A stretch of 64,000 bases of DNA from Rhodocyclaceae bacterium (GTDB taxonomy: Bacteria > Pseudomonadota > Gammaproteobacteria > Burkholderiales > Rhodocyclaceae): positions 62,001-126,000 of the forward strand of contig JAEUNM010000118.1 of the NCBI GenBank assembly GCA_016791105.1, given 5' to 3'. The stretch's first letter is position 1; every line of letters starts with the position of its first letter. Shown one piece after another: positions 44,344 to 53,502 of this stretch. A program made the position numbers and the translations under genes. The notes below the pieces were generated by a model. It searched no databases. It saw nothing but the letters and a program-made list of their open reading frames with translations, and was not told the DNA's origin.

Positions 44344-45153
44344 TCACTTGAAGCCGCCGATCCGTCCGAGATCCCCGAAATTGAACCAGATGAAGAACGC
44401 ACGCCCGACGATATTGCGCTCCGGCACGAAGCCCCATACCCGCGAATCGGACGAGGCATCGCGGTTATCGCCCATCATGAAGTAATGGCCCGGCGGTACG
44501 GTGCAATTGAAGCCGGAACTATCATAGTGGCAATTTTCGCGGAATGGATAATTTCCCTCCGGCACCGGTAGTCCGGGCGGGGAGTCGCGGTCGTTCAAAA
44601 TCCAGTGTTCCGTGTCGCCGAGCTTTTCGACCAGCTTTTGCGCATAGTACAGCTTGCTCGGTATCAGGAAATTGCCCTGCGCCTGCATCGGTACAGCCTG
44701 ACCATTGATGCTCAGATGTTTGTTTGCATACACCACGCGGTCGCCAGGCAAGCCGACCACGCGCTTTATGTAGTTGATATTGGGGTCTTTGGGAAAGCGA
44801 AACACCATCACCTCGCCGCGCTTCGGCTCGCCGACGTCGATGATTTTCTTGTTGATCACCGGCAGGCGGATGCCATAGGCGTATTTGTTCACGAGGATGA
44901 AATCGCCCACCAGCAAGGTCGGCACCATCGATTCGGACGGAATTTTGAACGGCTCGACGATAAAACTGCGCAACGCGAATACGATCAGGATGACCGGAAA
45001 AAAACTCGCGCCATATTCCACCCACCATGGCTCTTTGGCGCCTTTGCCGCGCCGCTTGGCAAATACGAGTTTGTCCGCCAGCCACAACACGAAAGTGATG
45101 ACCAGCAGGATGAATAAAATCAGTGCGAAGTCGAAACCGGACCCGTCAAACAT
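44344..45153 (-). CDS. lepB: signal peptidase I
   Basis: The 269-residue product removes signal peptides at the periplasmic face of the inner membrane. Two N-terminal membrane helices (about 9-28 and 48-66) anchor it. The catalytic dyad is S75 in PSESMVPTL and K130 in NYIKRVVGLPGD. The C-terminal box GHYFMMGDNRDASSDSR is complete. It lies 48 bases after lepA, the usual order. Confidence 0.98.
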   Translation of the reverse strand: MFDGSGFDFALILFILLVITFVLWLADKLVFAKRRGKGAKEPWWVEYGASFFPVILIVFALRSFIVEPFKIPSESMVPTLLVGDFILVNKYAYGIRLPVINKKIIDVGEPKRGEVMVFRFPKDPNINYIKRVVGLPGDRVVYANKHLSINGQAVPMQAQGNFLIPSKLYYAQKLVEKLGDTEHWILNDRDSPPGLPVPEGNYPFRENCHYDSSGFNCTVPPGHYFMMGDNRDASSDSRVWGFVPERNIVGRAFFIWFNFGDLGRIGGFK

Positions 45154-45201
45154 GCGCTCTCTGCTTTTCGTTTGTTGAATTCGCCGGCAGGCCCGGCGAC
45201 A

Positions 45202-46995
45202 TCACTTATCGCCTACCCGCAGCACGGCCAGGAAAGCTTCCTGCGGCACTTCCACCGTACCGATCTGTTTCATGCGTTTTTTGCCGGCTTTCTGTTTTTC
45301 CAGCAGCTTTTTCTTGCGCGTGATGTCGCCGCCGTAGCACTTGGCAAGCACGTTTTTGCGCATCGCCTTGATGTTCTCGCGCGCAATGATGTGTGAGCCG
45401 ATTGCCGCCTGTACCGCCACGTCATACATCTGGCGCGGTATCAGTTCGCGCAGTTTGGAGGCGATTTCGCGGCCACGGTAAATCGAATTGGCGCGATGCA
45501 CGATCACCGACAGCGCATCGACGCGGTCGCCATTGACCAGCATGTCCAGCTTTACAACGTCCGCGGCGCGATATTCCTTGAAGTCGTAATCCAGCGAGGC
45601 GTAGCCGCGCGACACCGACTTGAGCTTGTCGAAAAAATCGAATACCACTTCCGCCAGCGGCAGATCGTACAGCATTTGCACCTGCCGCCCGTGGTAGCGC
45701 ATGTCCTTTTGCGTGCCGCGCTTTTGCTCGCACAGCGTGATGACGGGGCCGACATAATCCTGTGGCACGAAGATCGAAGCTTCGATGATGGGCTCACGAA
45801 TTTCCGCAACGCGCGACTGGTCCGGCAATTTGGACGGATTTTCTATCATGAGCATGCTGCCGTCCGCCATGGCGACCTCATACACCACGGTGGGCGCGGT
45901 CGTGATGAGATCCATGTCGAATTCGCGCTCCAGCCGCTCCTGCACGATTTCCATGTGCAGCAGGCCCAGGAAGCCGCAACGGAAGCCAAACCCCAGCGCC
46001 TGCGACACTTCCGGCTCATATTGCAGCGAAGCGTCGTTGAGCTTGAGTTTTTCCAGCGACTCGCGCAACTGGTCGTATTCGTTGGGTTCGACCGGATACA
46101 GGCCGGCGAACACCTGCGGCTTGATTTCCTTGAAGCCCGGCAGCGGCTGTTGAGCGGGTCGGTCAGCGCGTGTGAGCGTATCGCCGACTTTGGCGGCTTT
46201 CAATTCCTTGATGCCGGAAATTACGAATCCGACCTCACCCGCCGACAGGGATTCGCGCGGCGCCGACTTGGGCGTGAATACGCCGACCTGATCGCACAGA
46301 TATTGCGCGCCGGTGGACATGAGCAAAATTTTGTCCTTGGGCCGGAGTTCACCGTCGACGACGCGAACCAGCATCACCACGCCGACGTAATTGTCGAACC
46401 AGGAATCGATGATGAGCGCCGACAGCGGTGCATCGACACGGCCCTTTGGCGGGGGAATGCGCCGAATGAGGGCTTCCAGAATGTCATCGATGCCGACGCC
46501 GGTTTTGGCGCTGGCAAGCACTGCTTCGGAAGCGTCGATGCCTATCACGTCCTCGATTTCACTGCGAGCGCGGTCCGGATCGGCCGAAGGTAGGTCGATC
46601 TTGTTGAGGACAGGCACCACTTCGACGTGCTGTTCCAGGGCCGTATAACAGTTTGCGACGGTCTGCGCCTCGACGCCCTGCGATGCGTCCACGACCAGCA
46701 GCGCGCCCTCGCAAGCGGCTAGCGAACGGCTTACTTCGTATGAAAAATCGACGTGTCCCGGCGTATCGATGAGATTCAGGTTATAGCGGCTGCCGTCGCG
46801 TGCGAGGTAGCTCAACGCCGCGGTCTGGGCTTTGATCGTAATGCCGCGCTCGCGCTCGAGATCCATCGAGTCGAGCACCTGCTCTTCCATTTCGCGGTCC
46901 GACAGGCCGCCACAACGCTGAATCAGGCGGTCCGCAAGCGTGGATTTGCCGTGGTCGATATGGGCAATGATGGAAAAATTGCGAATATGCAGCAT
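45202..46995 (-). CDS. lepA: elongation factor 4 (LepA)
   Basis: The 597-residue product is a ribosome-binding GTPase related to EF-G. It begins MLHIRNFSIIAHIDHGKSTLADRL, has DTPGHVDFSYEV and NKIDLPSADP, and ends with the LepA-specific C-terminal domain (RKKKLLEKQKAGKKRMKQIG). The start is fixed by homology. An intrinsic terminator lies 8 bases upstream and no Shine-Dalgarno is visible, so how it is expressed is unclear. Confidence 0.98.
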   Translation of the reverse strand: MLHIRNFSIIAHIDHGKSTLADRLIQRCGGLSDREMEEQVLDSMDLERERGITIKAQTAALSYLARDGSRYNLNLIDTPGHVDFSYEVSRSLAACEGALLVVDASQGVEAQTVANCYTALEQHVEVVPVLNKIDLPSADPDRARSEIEDVIGIDASEAVLASAKTGVGIDDILEALIRRIPPPKGRVDAPLSALIIDSWFDNYVGVVMLVRVVDGELRPKDKILLMSTGAQYLCDQVGVFTPKSAPRESLSAGEVGFVISGIKELKAAKVGDTLTRADRPAQQPLPGFKEIKPQVFAGLYPVEPNEYDQLRESLEKLKLNDASLQYEPEVSQALGFGFRCGFLGLLHMEIVQERLEREFDMDLITTAPTVVYEVAMADGSMLMIENPSKLPDQSRVAEIREPIIEASIFVPQDYVGPVITLCEQKRGTQKDMRYHGRQVQMLYDLPLAEVVFDFFDKLKSVSRGYASLDYDFKEYRAADVVKLDMLVNGDRVDALSVIVHRANSIYRGREIASKLRELIPRQMYDVAVQAAIGSHIIARENIKAMRKNVLAKCYGGDITRKKKLLEKQKAGKKRMKQIGTVEVPQEAFLAVLRVGDK

Positions 46996-47003
46996 GAAAT
47001 ATG

Positions 47004-47027
47004 AAAAAGGGTGCTCGAAGCACCCTT
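47004..47027 (-). terminator. intrinsic terminator directly before lepA
   Basis: On the minus strand AAGGGTGCT and AGCACCCTT form a 9-bp stem with a TCG loop, followed by a T run (five Ts in CCCTTTTTC, partly in the stem). It ends 8 bases before the lepA ATG. It would stop transcripts coming from the rpoE operon. Confidence 0.8.
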
Positions 47028-47064
47028 GCGTAAGCTGAAGCGTGGAAAGCGCGCGGGGGCAATT

Positions 47065-47310
47065 CTATCCGATCCCGCGCAAATGGGCACGCACGGCCGC
47101 CGCATCAAGAAAATAGTGGCACAGTTCGCGCGTGCCGGCCATCAGTACCGGCACCAGTTCGCCCAGCCGCTCCTCCAGCGCCGGATCGTCATCCACATCG
47201 AAGTACTGCAGTTCGACCTTGAATTCCGCCAGTATCGGCTCGAGCGCCGTGCGCATGTCGTCGCACAGGTGGCAATAGGCGCGGCCGTACAGGGTGAGTG
47301 GCGCGGTCAC
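47065..47310 (-). CDS. glutaredoxin-like (DUF836) protein
   Basis: The 81-residue product has the thioredoxin fold with the redox motif CHLC (C13, C16) in LYGRAYCHLCDDM, and a conserved VPVLMAG (cis-proline). Small proteins of this kind lie before lepA in many betaproteobacteria. The frame opens at 47388 inside rseC; the GTG at 47310 gives the family-length protein, with AGGTGG upstream. Confidence 0.85.
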   Translation of the reverse strand: MTAPLTLYGRAYCHLCDDMRTALEPILAEFKVELQYFDVDDDPALEERLGELVPVLMAGTRELCHYFLDAAAVRAHLRGIG

Positions 47311-47371
47311 GACTGGTCTGCCACCTGTGTGCCATGACTGCTCCACAGGTCCCGGGGCACGAAAGGGGGCA

Positions 47372-47797
47372 CTAGCGGTCCGTCGCACATGCGCGGCGCA
47401 GGGTCAAAGTATGGGTACCGCCCAACCGGCGTCCGATGCGACGCGCCGCCAAAAAGCCCAGCACGGCACCGCCGCAAAAAGCGATTGCAGCGGCCACATC
47501 GCGCAGATCATCCGAAACGAAAGGCAGCACGCCCAGCGCCGCAAGTAATCCGGCAAGCAGAGGCAGCATGTAACAGGAAAACGCGGCGGCCAATGCCATT
47601 CCGTCAGGCATGCAAACGACTAGACGTTCGCCCACGCGCGCGTCGCAACTATTGCGCGCACGCAGCAAAAGGGCGCGATCGCTACCCCCGCCCCCGCAGC
47701 CGCCAGGGTCGGCGCAATGGCCGCAGCCGGCAGTCTGGCTGCATTCGATGAACACCTCGCCACCGCTCACACGGCGCACGATGCCGACTCGCTCCAT
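47372..47797 (-). CDS. rseC: RseC/MucC-type sigma-E regulator
   Basis: The 141-residue product has an N-terminal cytoplasmic cysteine cluster (C19, C25, C28, C34; CSQTAGCGHCADPGGC), which may hold an iron-sulfur centre. Two membrane segments follow (about 70-92 and 100-118) and a basic tail ends it. These are the features of RseC/SoxR-reducing family proteins. Its ATG shares one base with the rseB stop (TGATG). The in-frame GTG just before it is an alternative start. Confidence 0.93.
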   Translation of the reverse strand: MERVGIVRRVSGGEVFIECSQTAGCGHCADPGGCGGGGSDRALLLRARNSCDARVGERLVVCMPDGMALAAAFSCYMLPLLAGLLAALGVLPFVSDDLRDVAAAIAFCGGAVLGFLAARRIGRRLGGTHTLTLRRACATDR

Positions 47798-48771
47798 CAC
47801 CGCTTTTTGACCTCAAGGCCATCGCCGAGGCGCTGCAAGGTGAGCAGCGGTACATCTCCGACCAGGGTGACCATGTCGCCGCCCGTCACGCGCCGGTAAA
47901 CTTGGGTGGCGCCAACGCGCTTCGTACCACCGGCCGTGTCCACGGACCCGGAAGGCTCGATGAACACGGATACGGCCGCCATGCCGTCCGAAAACACCAC
48001 GTGCGCGGCATTACCGCCGCCGCCGGCCTGCCGGCGCATTACGGCGACTTGGCGGAAGCCCGGTACCGCATTGCGAAATGACCAGGTGGCCGCGCCTGAC
48101 TCCATATCCACGGCCTCGACCGACTGAATTTTCCAGTCCGGCGAAGTGGCGTCATAGCGGGATTTCAACTGTTCAGGATCGGAAACCTGACCCAGGCGCA
48201 ACTGTTTGAAGGCGAATGTTTCGATGGTTTCGCCGCGCTCGTCGATCAGTTTCGCCTTCAGCAACAGGCCAGATTTCGAATCCAGCCAAACCTTGCGCCC
48301 ATAACGATAGGGGTCGCGCGGCACCAGTTCGACACTTTGACTATCCATGCCCGCGATGCGGGCCCGTTCGGCCAGACGCAGCGTATAGCTTTCCTGCAGC
48401 ATCGTTACCGATTCCGGCAGCAATGCAGGAAAGCTTTTACGCACCCGCCCGCGCTCGATGATGATGGTATGGGACAGCGGCAACACGCAGCGCACTTCGC
48501 CCGGGCTGCGCAAAATTTCGCGCGGGCTGCCGTCCAGCACCTCGAGGCGCTCGCGGGCGCTGTCGCCATCCATGGCATGCAGCACGCTGGATGTTTCTTC
48601 GCGCGCACCGCTCTGATACGAAAACACCCCGGAATAATCGAGCTTTTGTGCGGCCGCGAATGCGCGAGTGAGCCACCCCGCCGCATCCGGCGGCGTGCTT
48701 TCCGCAATGGCATTGAATGCGACAAACAAACTTGCCGCAGCGAGCGGCAATGGCCACCAAAAAGGCTTCAT
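47797..48771 (-). CDS. rseB: sigma-E factor regulatory protein RseB
   Basis: The 324-residue periplasmic product protects RseA from cleavage and senses misassembled envelope components. It has a signal peptide (MKPFWWPLPLAAASLFVAFNAIAES) and the two MucB/RseB domains (YSGVFSYQSGAREETSSVLH; DGMAAVSVFIEP). Its ATG overlaps the rseA stop by 4 bases. Confidence 0.96.
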   Translation of the reverse strand: MKPFWWPLPLAAASLFVAFNAIAESTPPDAAGWLTRAFAAAQKLDYSGVFSYQSGAREETSSVLHAMDGDSARERLEVLDGSPREILRSPGEVRCVLPLSHTIIIERGRVRKSFPALLPESVTMLQESYTLRLAERARIAGMDSQSVELVPRDPYRYGRKVWLDSKSGLLLKAKLIDERGETIETFAFKQLRLGQVSDPEQLKSRYDATSPDWKIQSVEAVDMESGAATWSFRNAVPGFRQVAVMRRQAGGGGNAAHVVFSDGMAAVSVFIEPSGSVDTAGGTKRVGATQVYRRVTGGDMVTLVGDVPLLTLQRLGDGLEVKKR

Positions 48772-49289
48772 CTAGCCGCCATGGCAGGCAAAACTTCTAC
48801 ATCGGCCACGCTGCGCACATAGGGCGCCACGCCCTGCATGCCGGTGCTGGGCGATACGCCCTGGTGCGCCAGCAGATATTCCTGCAGCGATGCTTCCTGC
48901 ATAGGCCCGGCCGCATGCGCTTCCACCTTGGGAGCCGCGGCGGCGATCAGGCCGCGGCCGCCGTCCGCGCCGTCGTACATGGATAGGGCGACCCACGCCA
49001 CCGCACCCATGCCCAACATTGCAGCCATCGCCGGCAACATGAGCGTGCGGGCGGCTTTGCGAGCCGGCGGCGGCGCCAATACGACCGGTTCGGCATCGAG
49101 CTGCTGCATCACGCGCGACGCGATGTCGAACGCCGGCGCAGCGGGTTCGCGCCGCACGCACTCGCCGATGACGTGGTACAGCGCCCAGTTCCCGCGCAGC
49201 CGCTCATCACGCCCCAGTGCATGAGCAACCTGCTGCGCGCGGGTTTCATCCAATGCGCCGTCGACCAGCGCGGATACCTCTTCATCCAT
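48768..49289 (-). CDS. rseA: anti-sigma-E factor RseA
   Basis: The 173-residue product is a single-pass inner-membrane protein that holds RpoE inactive. The cytoplasmic sigma-binding domain starts MDEEVSALVDGALDETRAQQ and has NWALYHVIGECVR. The membrane helix is about 83-104. A short periplasmic domain ends in a helical tail, as needed for regulated cleavage. It lies 6 bases after rpoE. Confidence 0.95.
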   Translation of the reverse strand: MDEEVSALVDGALDETRAQQVAHALGRDERLRGNWALYHVIGECVRREPAAPAFDIASRVMQQLDAEPVVLAPPPARKAARTLMLPAMAAMLGMGAVAWVALSMYDGADGGRGLIAAAAPKVEAHAAGPMQEASLQEYLLAHQGVSPSTGMQGVAPYVRSVADVEVLPAMAAR

Positions 49290-49295
49290 GATCTA

Positions 49296-49895
49296 TCACC
49301 ACCTCTTGTCCGGCGCCGTCTCCAGCAAGGGCCGCAGTTTCGCGGCGATTGCCTCGCGGGCTCTGAAAATACGCGACCGCACGGTGCCTATGGGGCAGTC
49401 CATGATGGTCGCGATTTCTTCATAACTCAGTCCTTCCAGCTCGCGCAGGGTGATGGCTGTACGCAATTCTTCCGGCAAGGCATCGATGGCCGCATTGACT
49501 GTCTCACCGATCTGTTTCGACAACAACAGATGCTCCGGCGTGTTGACGTCGCGCAACATGTCACCGTCATCGAAGGACTCGGCTTCTTCGGCATCGAATT
49601 CGGTGGAAGTAGGTGCGCGCCGCCCTTGCGACACGAGATAGTTTTTTGCGGTATTGATGCCGATGCGGTAGAGCCAGGTATAGAACGCGGAATCGCCCCG
49701 AAACGCGGGCAGCGCTCGGTAAGCCTTGATGAAAGCTTCCTGCGTAACATCCTCTACCTCGGCCGGATCGCGAATCAACCTGGACAGCAATCTGCCCAGC
49801 TTGCGCTGGTATTTCTCGACCAACAGGCCGAACGCGCGCTTATCGCCCCGCTGAGCGCGTTCAACCAGAAGCTGGTCAGCTTCGCGTTCTCCCAT
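49296..49895 (-). CDS. rpoE: RNA polymerase sigma-E factor
   Basis: The 199-residue ECF sigma factor directs the envelope-stress regulon. Region 2 shows RLSRLIRDPAEVEDVTQEAFIKAYRALPAFRGDSAFYTWLYRI, spanning the -10 contacts. Region 4 shows LPEELRTAITLRELEGLSYEEIATIMDCPIGTVRSRIFRARE, spanning the -35 contacts. It heads the rpoE-rseA-rseB-rseC operon. Confidence 0.98.
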   Translation of the reverse strand: MGEREADQLLVERAQRGDKRAFGLLVEKYQRKLGRLLSRLIRDPAEVEDVTQEAFIKAYRALPAFRGDSAFYTWLYRIGINTAKNYLVSQGRRAPTSTEFDAEEAESFDDGDMLRDVNTPEHLLLSKQIGETVNAAIDALPEELRTAITLRELEGLSYEEIATIMDCPIGTVRSRIFRAREAIAAKLRPLLETAPDKRW

Positions 49896-49957
49896 GGGTG
49901 ATGGCCAGTGCTGCTTTTTATTTGACAGGAGCCCGGATCAATTCCGGACGGCCTGAA

Positions 49958-49985
49958 AGTATATCCCATGCTGCGCTGCAGCCAA
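49958..49985 (-). promoter_or_regulatory. sigma-70-type promoter of the rpoE operon
   Basis: On the minus strand TTGGCT (49985-49980) and TATACT (49963-49958) are 16 bases apart, placing the transcript start about 55 bases before the rpoE ATG. A further upstream element, GAACTA with a 15-base spacer before GTCACA, faintly resembles a sigma-E promoter. Confidence 0.5.
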
Positions 49986-50145
49986 GCCGGTCATCATGGC
50001 CCATGTGACCGTGCCCACAACGAATAGTTCGACATGGTAACAGGGTTATGTGGACCGGTGCGCATGGCCGGCGAATCGGTGCAGTTACGGGTGCGCGCTA
50101 TTCACGTGCTATATTTCCGCCCCTCTAACGCAGGCGGTCCAAGGC

Positions 50146-51750
50146 ATGGTGAGTGAATTCGACGTGCTGATCGTTGGCAGCGGTTTGGCCGGCCAGTCAC
50201 TCGCGCTCAGGCTCGCGCCCTACCGTCGCGTCGCGCTGGTCACCAAGGCCACGCTGGAACACAGCGCCAGCGCCTGGGCGCAGGGTGGCATTGCCGCGGT
50301 GCTGGAAAGTCCGGATTCCATCAGCGACCACATCCGCGACACGCAGATCGCCGGCGCCGGCTTGTGCGATGAAGCCGCCACCCGCTTCGTGGTCGAAAAT
50401 GCGCCCCGCAACATAGACTGGCTGATCGCGCAAGGCGTGGCTTTCGACCGCGATGCGTCCGCCAAATCCGGCTTCCACCTTACGCGCGAAGGTGGACATA
50501 GTCACCGGCGCATCATTCACGTCGTCGATGCCACCGGGTCTGCCGTACAGCAAACGCTGACCGCGAAAGTACGCGCTCACCCCAACATTCGCATTTTCGA
50601 GCGTCACGTCGCGATAGACCTGATTCTGGGTGCCAAAAGTGGCCATCCGGAACGCGGCTGCCTGGGCGCGTACATTCTCGCTACCGAATCGGACAGTGTG
50701 GAAACTTTCGCCGCGCCGGTTACGGTGCTCGCAACCGGTGGCGCCGGCAAGGTTTATTTATACACGTCCAACCCCGACAGTTCGAGCGGCGACGGTATCG
50801 CGATGGCCTGGCGGGCGGGTTGCCGCATCGCCAATATGGAATTCATACAGTTTCACCCGACCTGCCTGTTCCACCCGCGCGCAAAGTCTTTTCTGATCAC
50901 CGAGGCCATGCGCGGCGAAGGCGGCCTTTTGCGACTGCCCGACGGGACGCGCTTCATGCCGCGCCACGACGAGCGTGCCGAACTCGCGCCGCGCGACGTC
51001 GTCGCACGTGCGATCGACTTCGAAATGAAGCGTGGCGGGCATGACTGCGTATTTCTCGACCTGACGCACAAGCCGGCGGCTTTTTTGATCGAGCATTTTC
51101 CGACCATTTACGCGCGCTGCCAGGGGTTGGGCATAGACATCACGCGCGAACCGATACCGGTGGTACCGGCGGCGCACTATCTGTGTGGCGGCGTGGTGAC
51201 CGACCTTGCGGCACGCACTGATGTAGACGGGCTTTACGCGGTTGGCGAAAATGCCTGCACCGGCTTGCACGGGGCCAATCGCTTGGCCAGCAATTCACTG
51301 CTGGAATGCCTGGTGTTTTCGGAAGCCGCTGCCGAACATATTTTGCAGACGCCGCCACAGCGCGTCCCACAACTGCCGGAATGGGACGCCAGCCGCGTCA
51401 CCGACGCCGACGAACAGATCGTGATTTCCCACAACTGGGACGAATTGCGCCGCTTCATGTGGGATTACGTCGGCATAGTGCGCACCACTAAGCGGCTGCA
51501 GCGCGCGCGCCACCGCATACGTATGCTCACGCGAGAAATCCAGGAGTACTACAGCAATTTCAGGGTCAGCGCGGATTTGATAGAACTGCGCAACCTGGTT
51601 TTGACCGGCGATCTCATCGTGCAATGCGCGTTACGGCGGCACGAAAGCCGCGGCCTGCATTACAGCCGCGACTATCCCGACACTGCGGCCGAGGTGCGCA
51701 GTACCATACTTACGCCGCGGCAACGTCACTCTCGCTCAGATTCAGTTTGA
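50146..51750 (+). CDS. nadB: L-aspartate oxidase
   Basis: The 534-residue flavoprotein oxidises aspartate to iminoaspartate for NAD synthesis. Motifs are DVLIVGSGLAGQSLALRL (FAD binding), SASAWAQGGIAAV, the active-site region EGGHSHRRIIHVVDATG, and GLYAVGENACTGLHGANRLASNSLLE. The frame opens at 50050, but the ATG at 50146 gives the family start. It is divergent from rpoE. Its end overlaps the convergent ygfX-like gene by about 40 bases. Confidence 0.97.
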   Translation: MVSEFDVLIVGSGLAGQSLALRLAPYRRVALVTKATLEHSASAWAQGGIAAVLESPDSISDHIRDTQIAGAGLCDEAATRFVVENAPRNIDWLIAQGVAFDRDASAKSGFHLTREGGHSHRRIIHVVDATGSAVQQTLTAKVRAHPNIRIFERHVAIDLILGAKSGHPERGCLGAYILATESDSVETFAAPVTVLATGGAGKVYLYTSNPDSSSGDGIAMAWRAGCRIANMEFIQFHPTCLFHPRAKSFLITEAMRGEGGLLRLPDGTRFMPRHDERAELAPRDVVARAIDFEMKRGGHDCVFLDLTHKPAAFLIEHFPTIYARCQGLGIDITREPIPVVPAAHYLCGGVVTDLAARTDVDGLYAVGENACTGLHGANRLASNSLLECLVFSEAAAEHILQTPPQRVPQLPEWDASRVTDADEQIVISHNWDELRRFMWDYVGIVRTTKRLQRARHRIRMLTREIQEYYSNFRVSADLIELRNLVLTGDLIVQCALRRHESRGLHYSRDYPDTAAEVRSTILTPRQRHSRSDSV

Positions 51751-52156
51751 GCCACACACGCACGCGGCGAAAACCATCGGCGTCAAGCATATCCCGGGCC
51801 AGCACCAGGCGCCCGCGCGATCGGCCGGAATCCCACACGATGATACAAATCCAGGGTAGCCGCAAGGAGTGCGGCAGCACGCGTGCGCGTACGAGTTCGG
51901 TGCCGTCCTGCCACTCGATATGACCGTCCGGTAGCAAGTCCACGCTGGGCGGCGGCTGCCGCCAGGAGGTCGCACCGCGGACGCGCAGGGAAAGGAATAA
52001 GGACAGCGCGACCCAACCGGCGCCGGCGGCCATTGCGGGCAGTGGCAGTGCGGGCAGCACGAGAAGAGCCGCCCCATGCGCCGCCCACACCCAAAACAAC
52101 AGGCTGCGCGAAGCGCGTAAGCGGACGCTGAATGGCTGCGCGCGGCGGGCCGTCAT
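51710..52156 (-). CDS. YgfX-like membrane protein
   Basis: The 148-residue product has an N-terminal pair of hydrophobic helices (SLLFWVWAAHGAALLVLPALPLPAMAAGAGWVALSLFL region). A small soluble domain follows, with VDLLPDGHIEWQDGTELV and SLRLPWICIIVWD. This matches the YgfX (CptA) family in layout. In proteobacteria ygfX is often next to nadB, and here the two genes converge and overlap. The start at 52156 lacks a clear ribosome site; the frame extends upstream into the fabF 3' region. Confidence 0.75.
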   Translation of the reverse strand: MTARRAQPFSVRLRASRSLLFWVWAAHGAALLVLPALPLPAMAAGAGWVALSLFLSLRVRGATSWRQPPPSVDLLPDGHIEWQDGTELVRARVLPHSLRLPWICIIVWDSGRSRGRLVLARDMLDADGFRRVRVWLKLNLSESDVAAA

Positions 52157-52226
52157 GAGCGGACTAAAGCTCGCTCGCGCGGGTGGATTACCGGCGCCGC
52201 GCGTCGGGCGCGGCTGGCCGGCAAGT

Positions 52227-53465
52227 TCAGATTTTGCGGAATACCAATGTGCTGTTCGTGCCGCCGAACCCGAAGGCATTCGACAGCGCCACGCCTATCG
52301 GCATTTCGCGTGCTGCGTTAGCGGCATAATCCAGATCGCAATCGGGATCCGGATCATGCAGGTTGGCGGTAGGCGGCGCGATCTGGTGGTACACCGCGAG
52401 GGTCGTGAACACCGCTTCGATACCGGCAGCCGCGCCCAGCAAGTGGCCAGTCATGGATTTGGTGGAACTCATCACGAGTTCTTTCGCGCGCTCGCCGAAC
52501 GCACGTTTCACCGCTGCCGTTTCGGCCAGATCGCCCAAAGGCGTCGAAGTGCCGTGCGCATTGATGTAATTCACTGCGCTGGCATCGACTGCGCCCGACT
52601 TGAGCGCATTCGCCATGCTGCGTGCAGCACCGCGCCCGTCTTCGGCCGGCGCGGTGATGTGATGGGCATCGGCACTCATGCCGTAACCGGCCAGTTCAGC
52701 GTAAATGCGCGCCCCACGCGCGCGCGCGCGCTCATACTCTTCGATCACCAGCACGCCAGCGCCTTCGCCCAGTACGAAGCCATCGCGGCCGCGGTCCCAG
52801 GGGCGGCTTGCGGTGGCCGGATCGTCATTGCGCGTAGACATCGCTTTCGCGGCGCAGAAGCCTCCCACGCCGAGCGGGCAAATGGTGGATTCGGCACCGC
52901 CAACTACCATCACGTCGGCATCGCCGTACTCGATCAGCCGCATGGCTTCGCCGATCGAATGATTGGCGGTGGCGCAGGCGCTGACCGTCGCGAAATTCGG
53001 CCCCTGGAAGCCGTAATTGATCGCGAGGATGCCGGAAATCATGTTGATGATCGATCCCGGCACGAAAAACGGGGATATCTTGCGCACACCACCGGTCTGC
53101 AAAGCATTCAGCGTGTCCTCGATCATGGGCAGACCGCCTATGCCCGAACCGATGCAAACGCCTATGCGTTCAGCATCGGCGGGGTGCGGCTCGATGCCGG
53201 CATCCTTGAGGGCATCCATGCCTGCCGCAAGGCCGAAGTGGATGAAGGTGTCGTAGCGACGCGCCTCTTTCGGGGAAAGATAGTTGGCAACGTCGAAGCC
53301 CTTCACCTCGGCCGCAATGCGCGTTGGGAAGGCCTGCGCGTCAAAGTGCGTGATCGGGCCTATGCCCGAACGGCAGTTGAGGATGTTATCCCAGGCGCTG
53401 GCAAGGGTATTTCCGACCGGTGAAATGATACCCAGGCCGGTGATCACAATTCTGCGTCGGCTCAA
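52227..53465 (-). CDS. fabF: 3-oxoacyl-ACP synthase II
   Basis: The 412-residue product elongates acyl-ACP in fatty-acid synthesis. The Cys-His-His catalytic set is present: VSACATANHS (C164), NAHGTSTPLGD and STKSMTGHLLGAAAGIEA. The length and the C-terminal NAFGFGGTNSTLVF are typical. It follows acpP by 37 bases in the fab cluster. Confidence 0.98.
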   Translation of the reverse strand: MSRRRIVITGLGIISPVGNTLASAWDNILNCRSGIGPITHFDAQAFPTRIAAEVKGFDVANYLSPKEARRYDTFIHFGLAAGMDALKDAGIEPHPADAERIGVCIGSGIGGLPMIEDTLNALQTGGVRKISPFFVPGSIINMISGILAINYGFQGPNFATVSACATANHSIGEAMRLIEYGDADVMVVGGAESTICPLGVGGFCAAKAMSTRNDDPATASRPWDRGRDGFVLGEGAGVLVIEEYERARARGARIYAELAGYGMSADAHHITAPAEDGRGAARSMANALKSGAVDASAVNYINAHGTSTPLGDLAETAAVKRAFGERAKELVMSSTKSMTGHLLGAAAGIEAVFTTLAVYHQIAPPTANLHDPDPDCDLDYAANAAREMPIGVALSNAFGFGGTNSTLVFRKI

Positions 53466-53502
53466 AACTGGCTCCCGATACGGTGAAGCGCGAGATACGG
53501 GC

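Noticed and set aside
45496..46593. 365-codon plus-strand frame
   Set aside because: It is antisense to lepA, which is complete and conserved.
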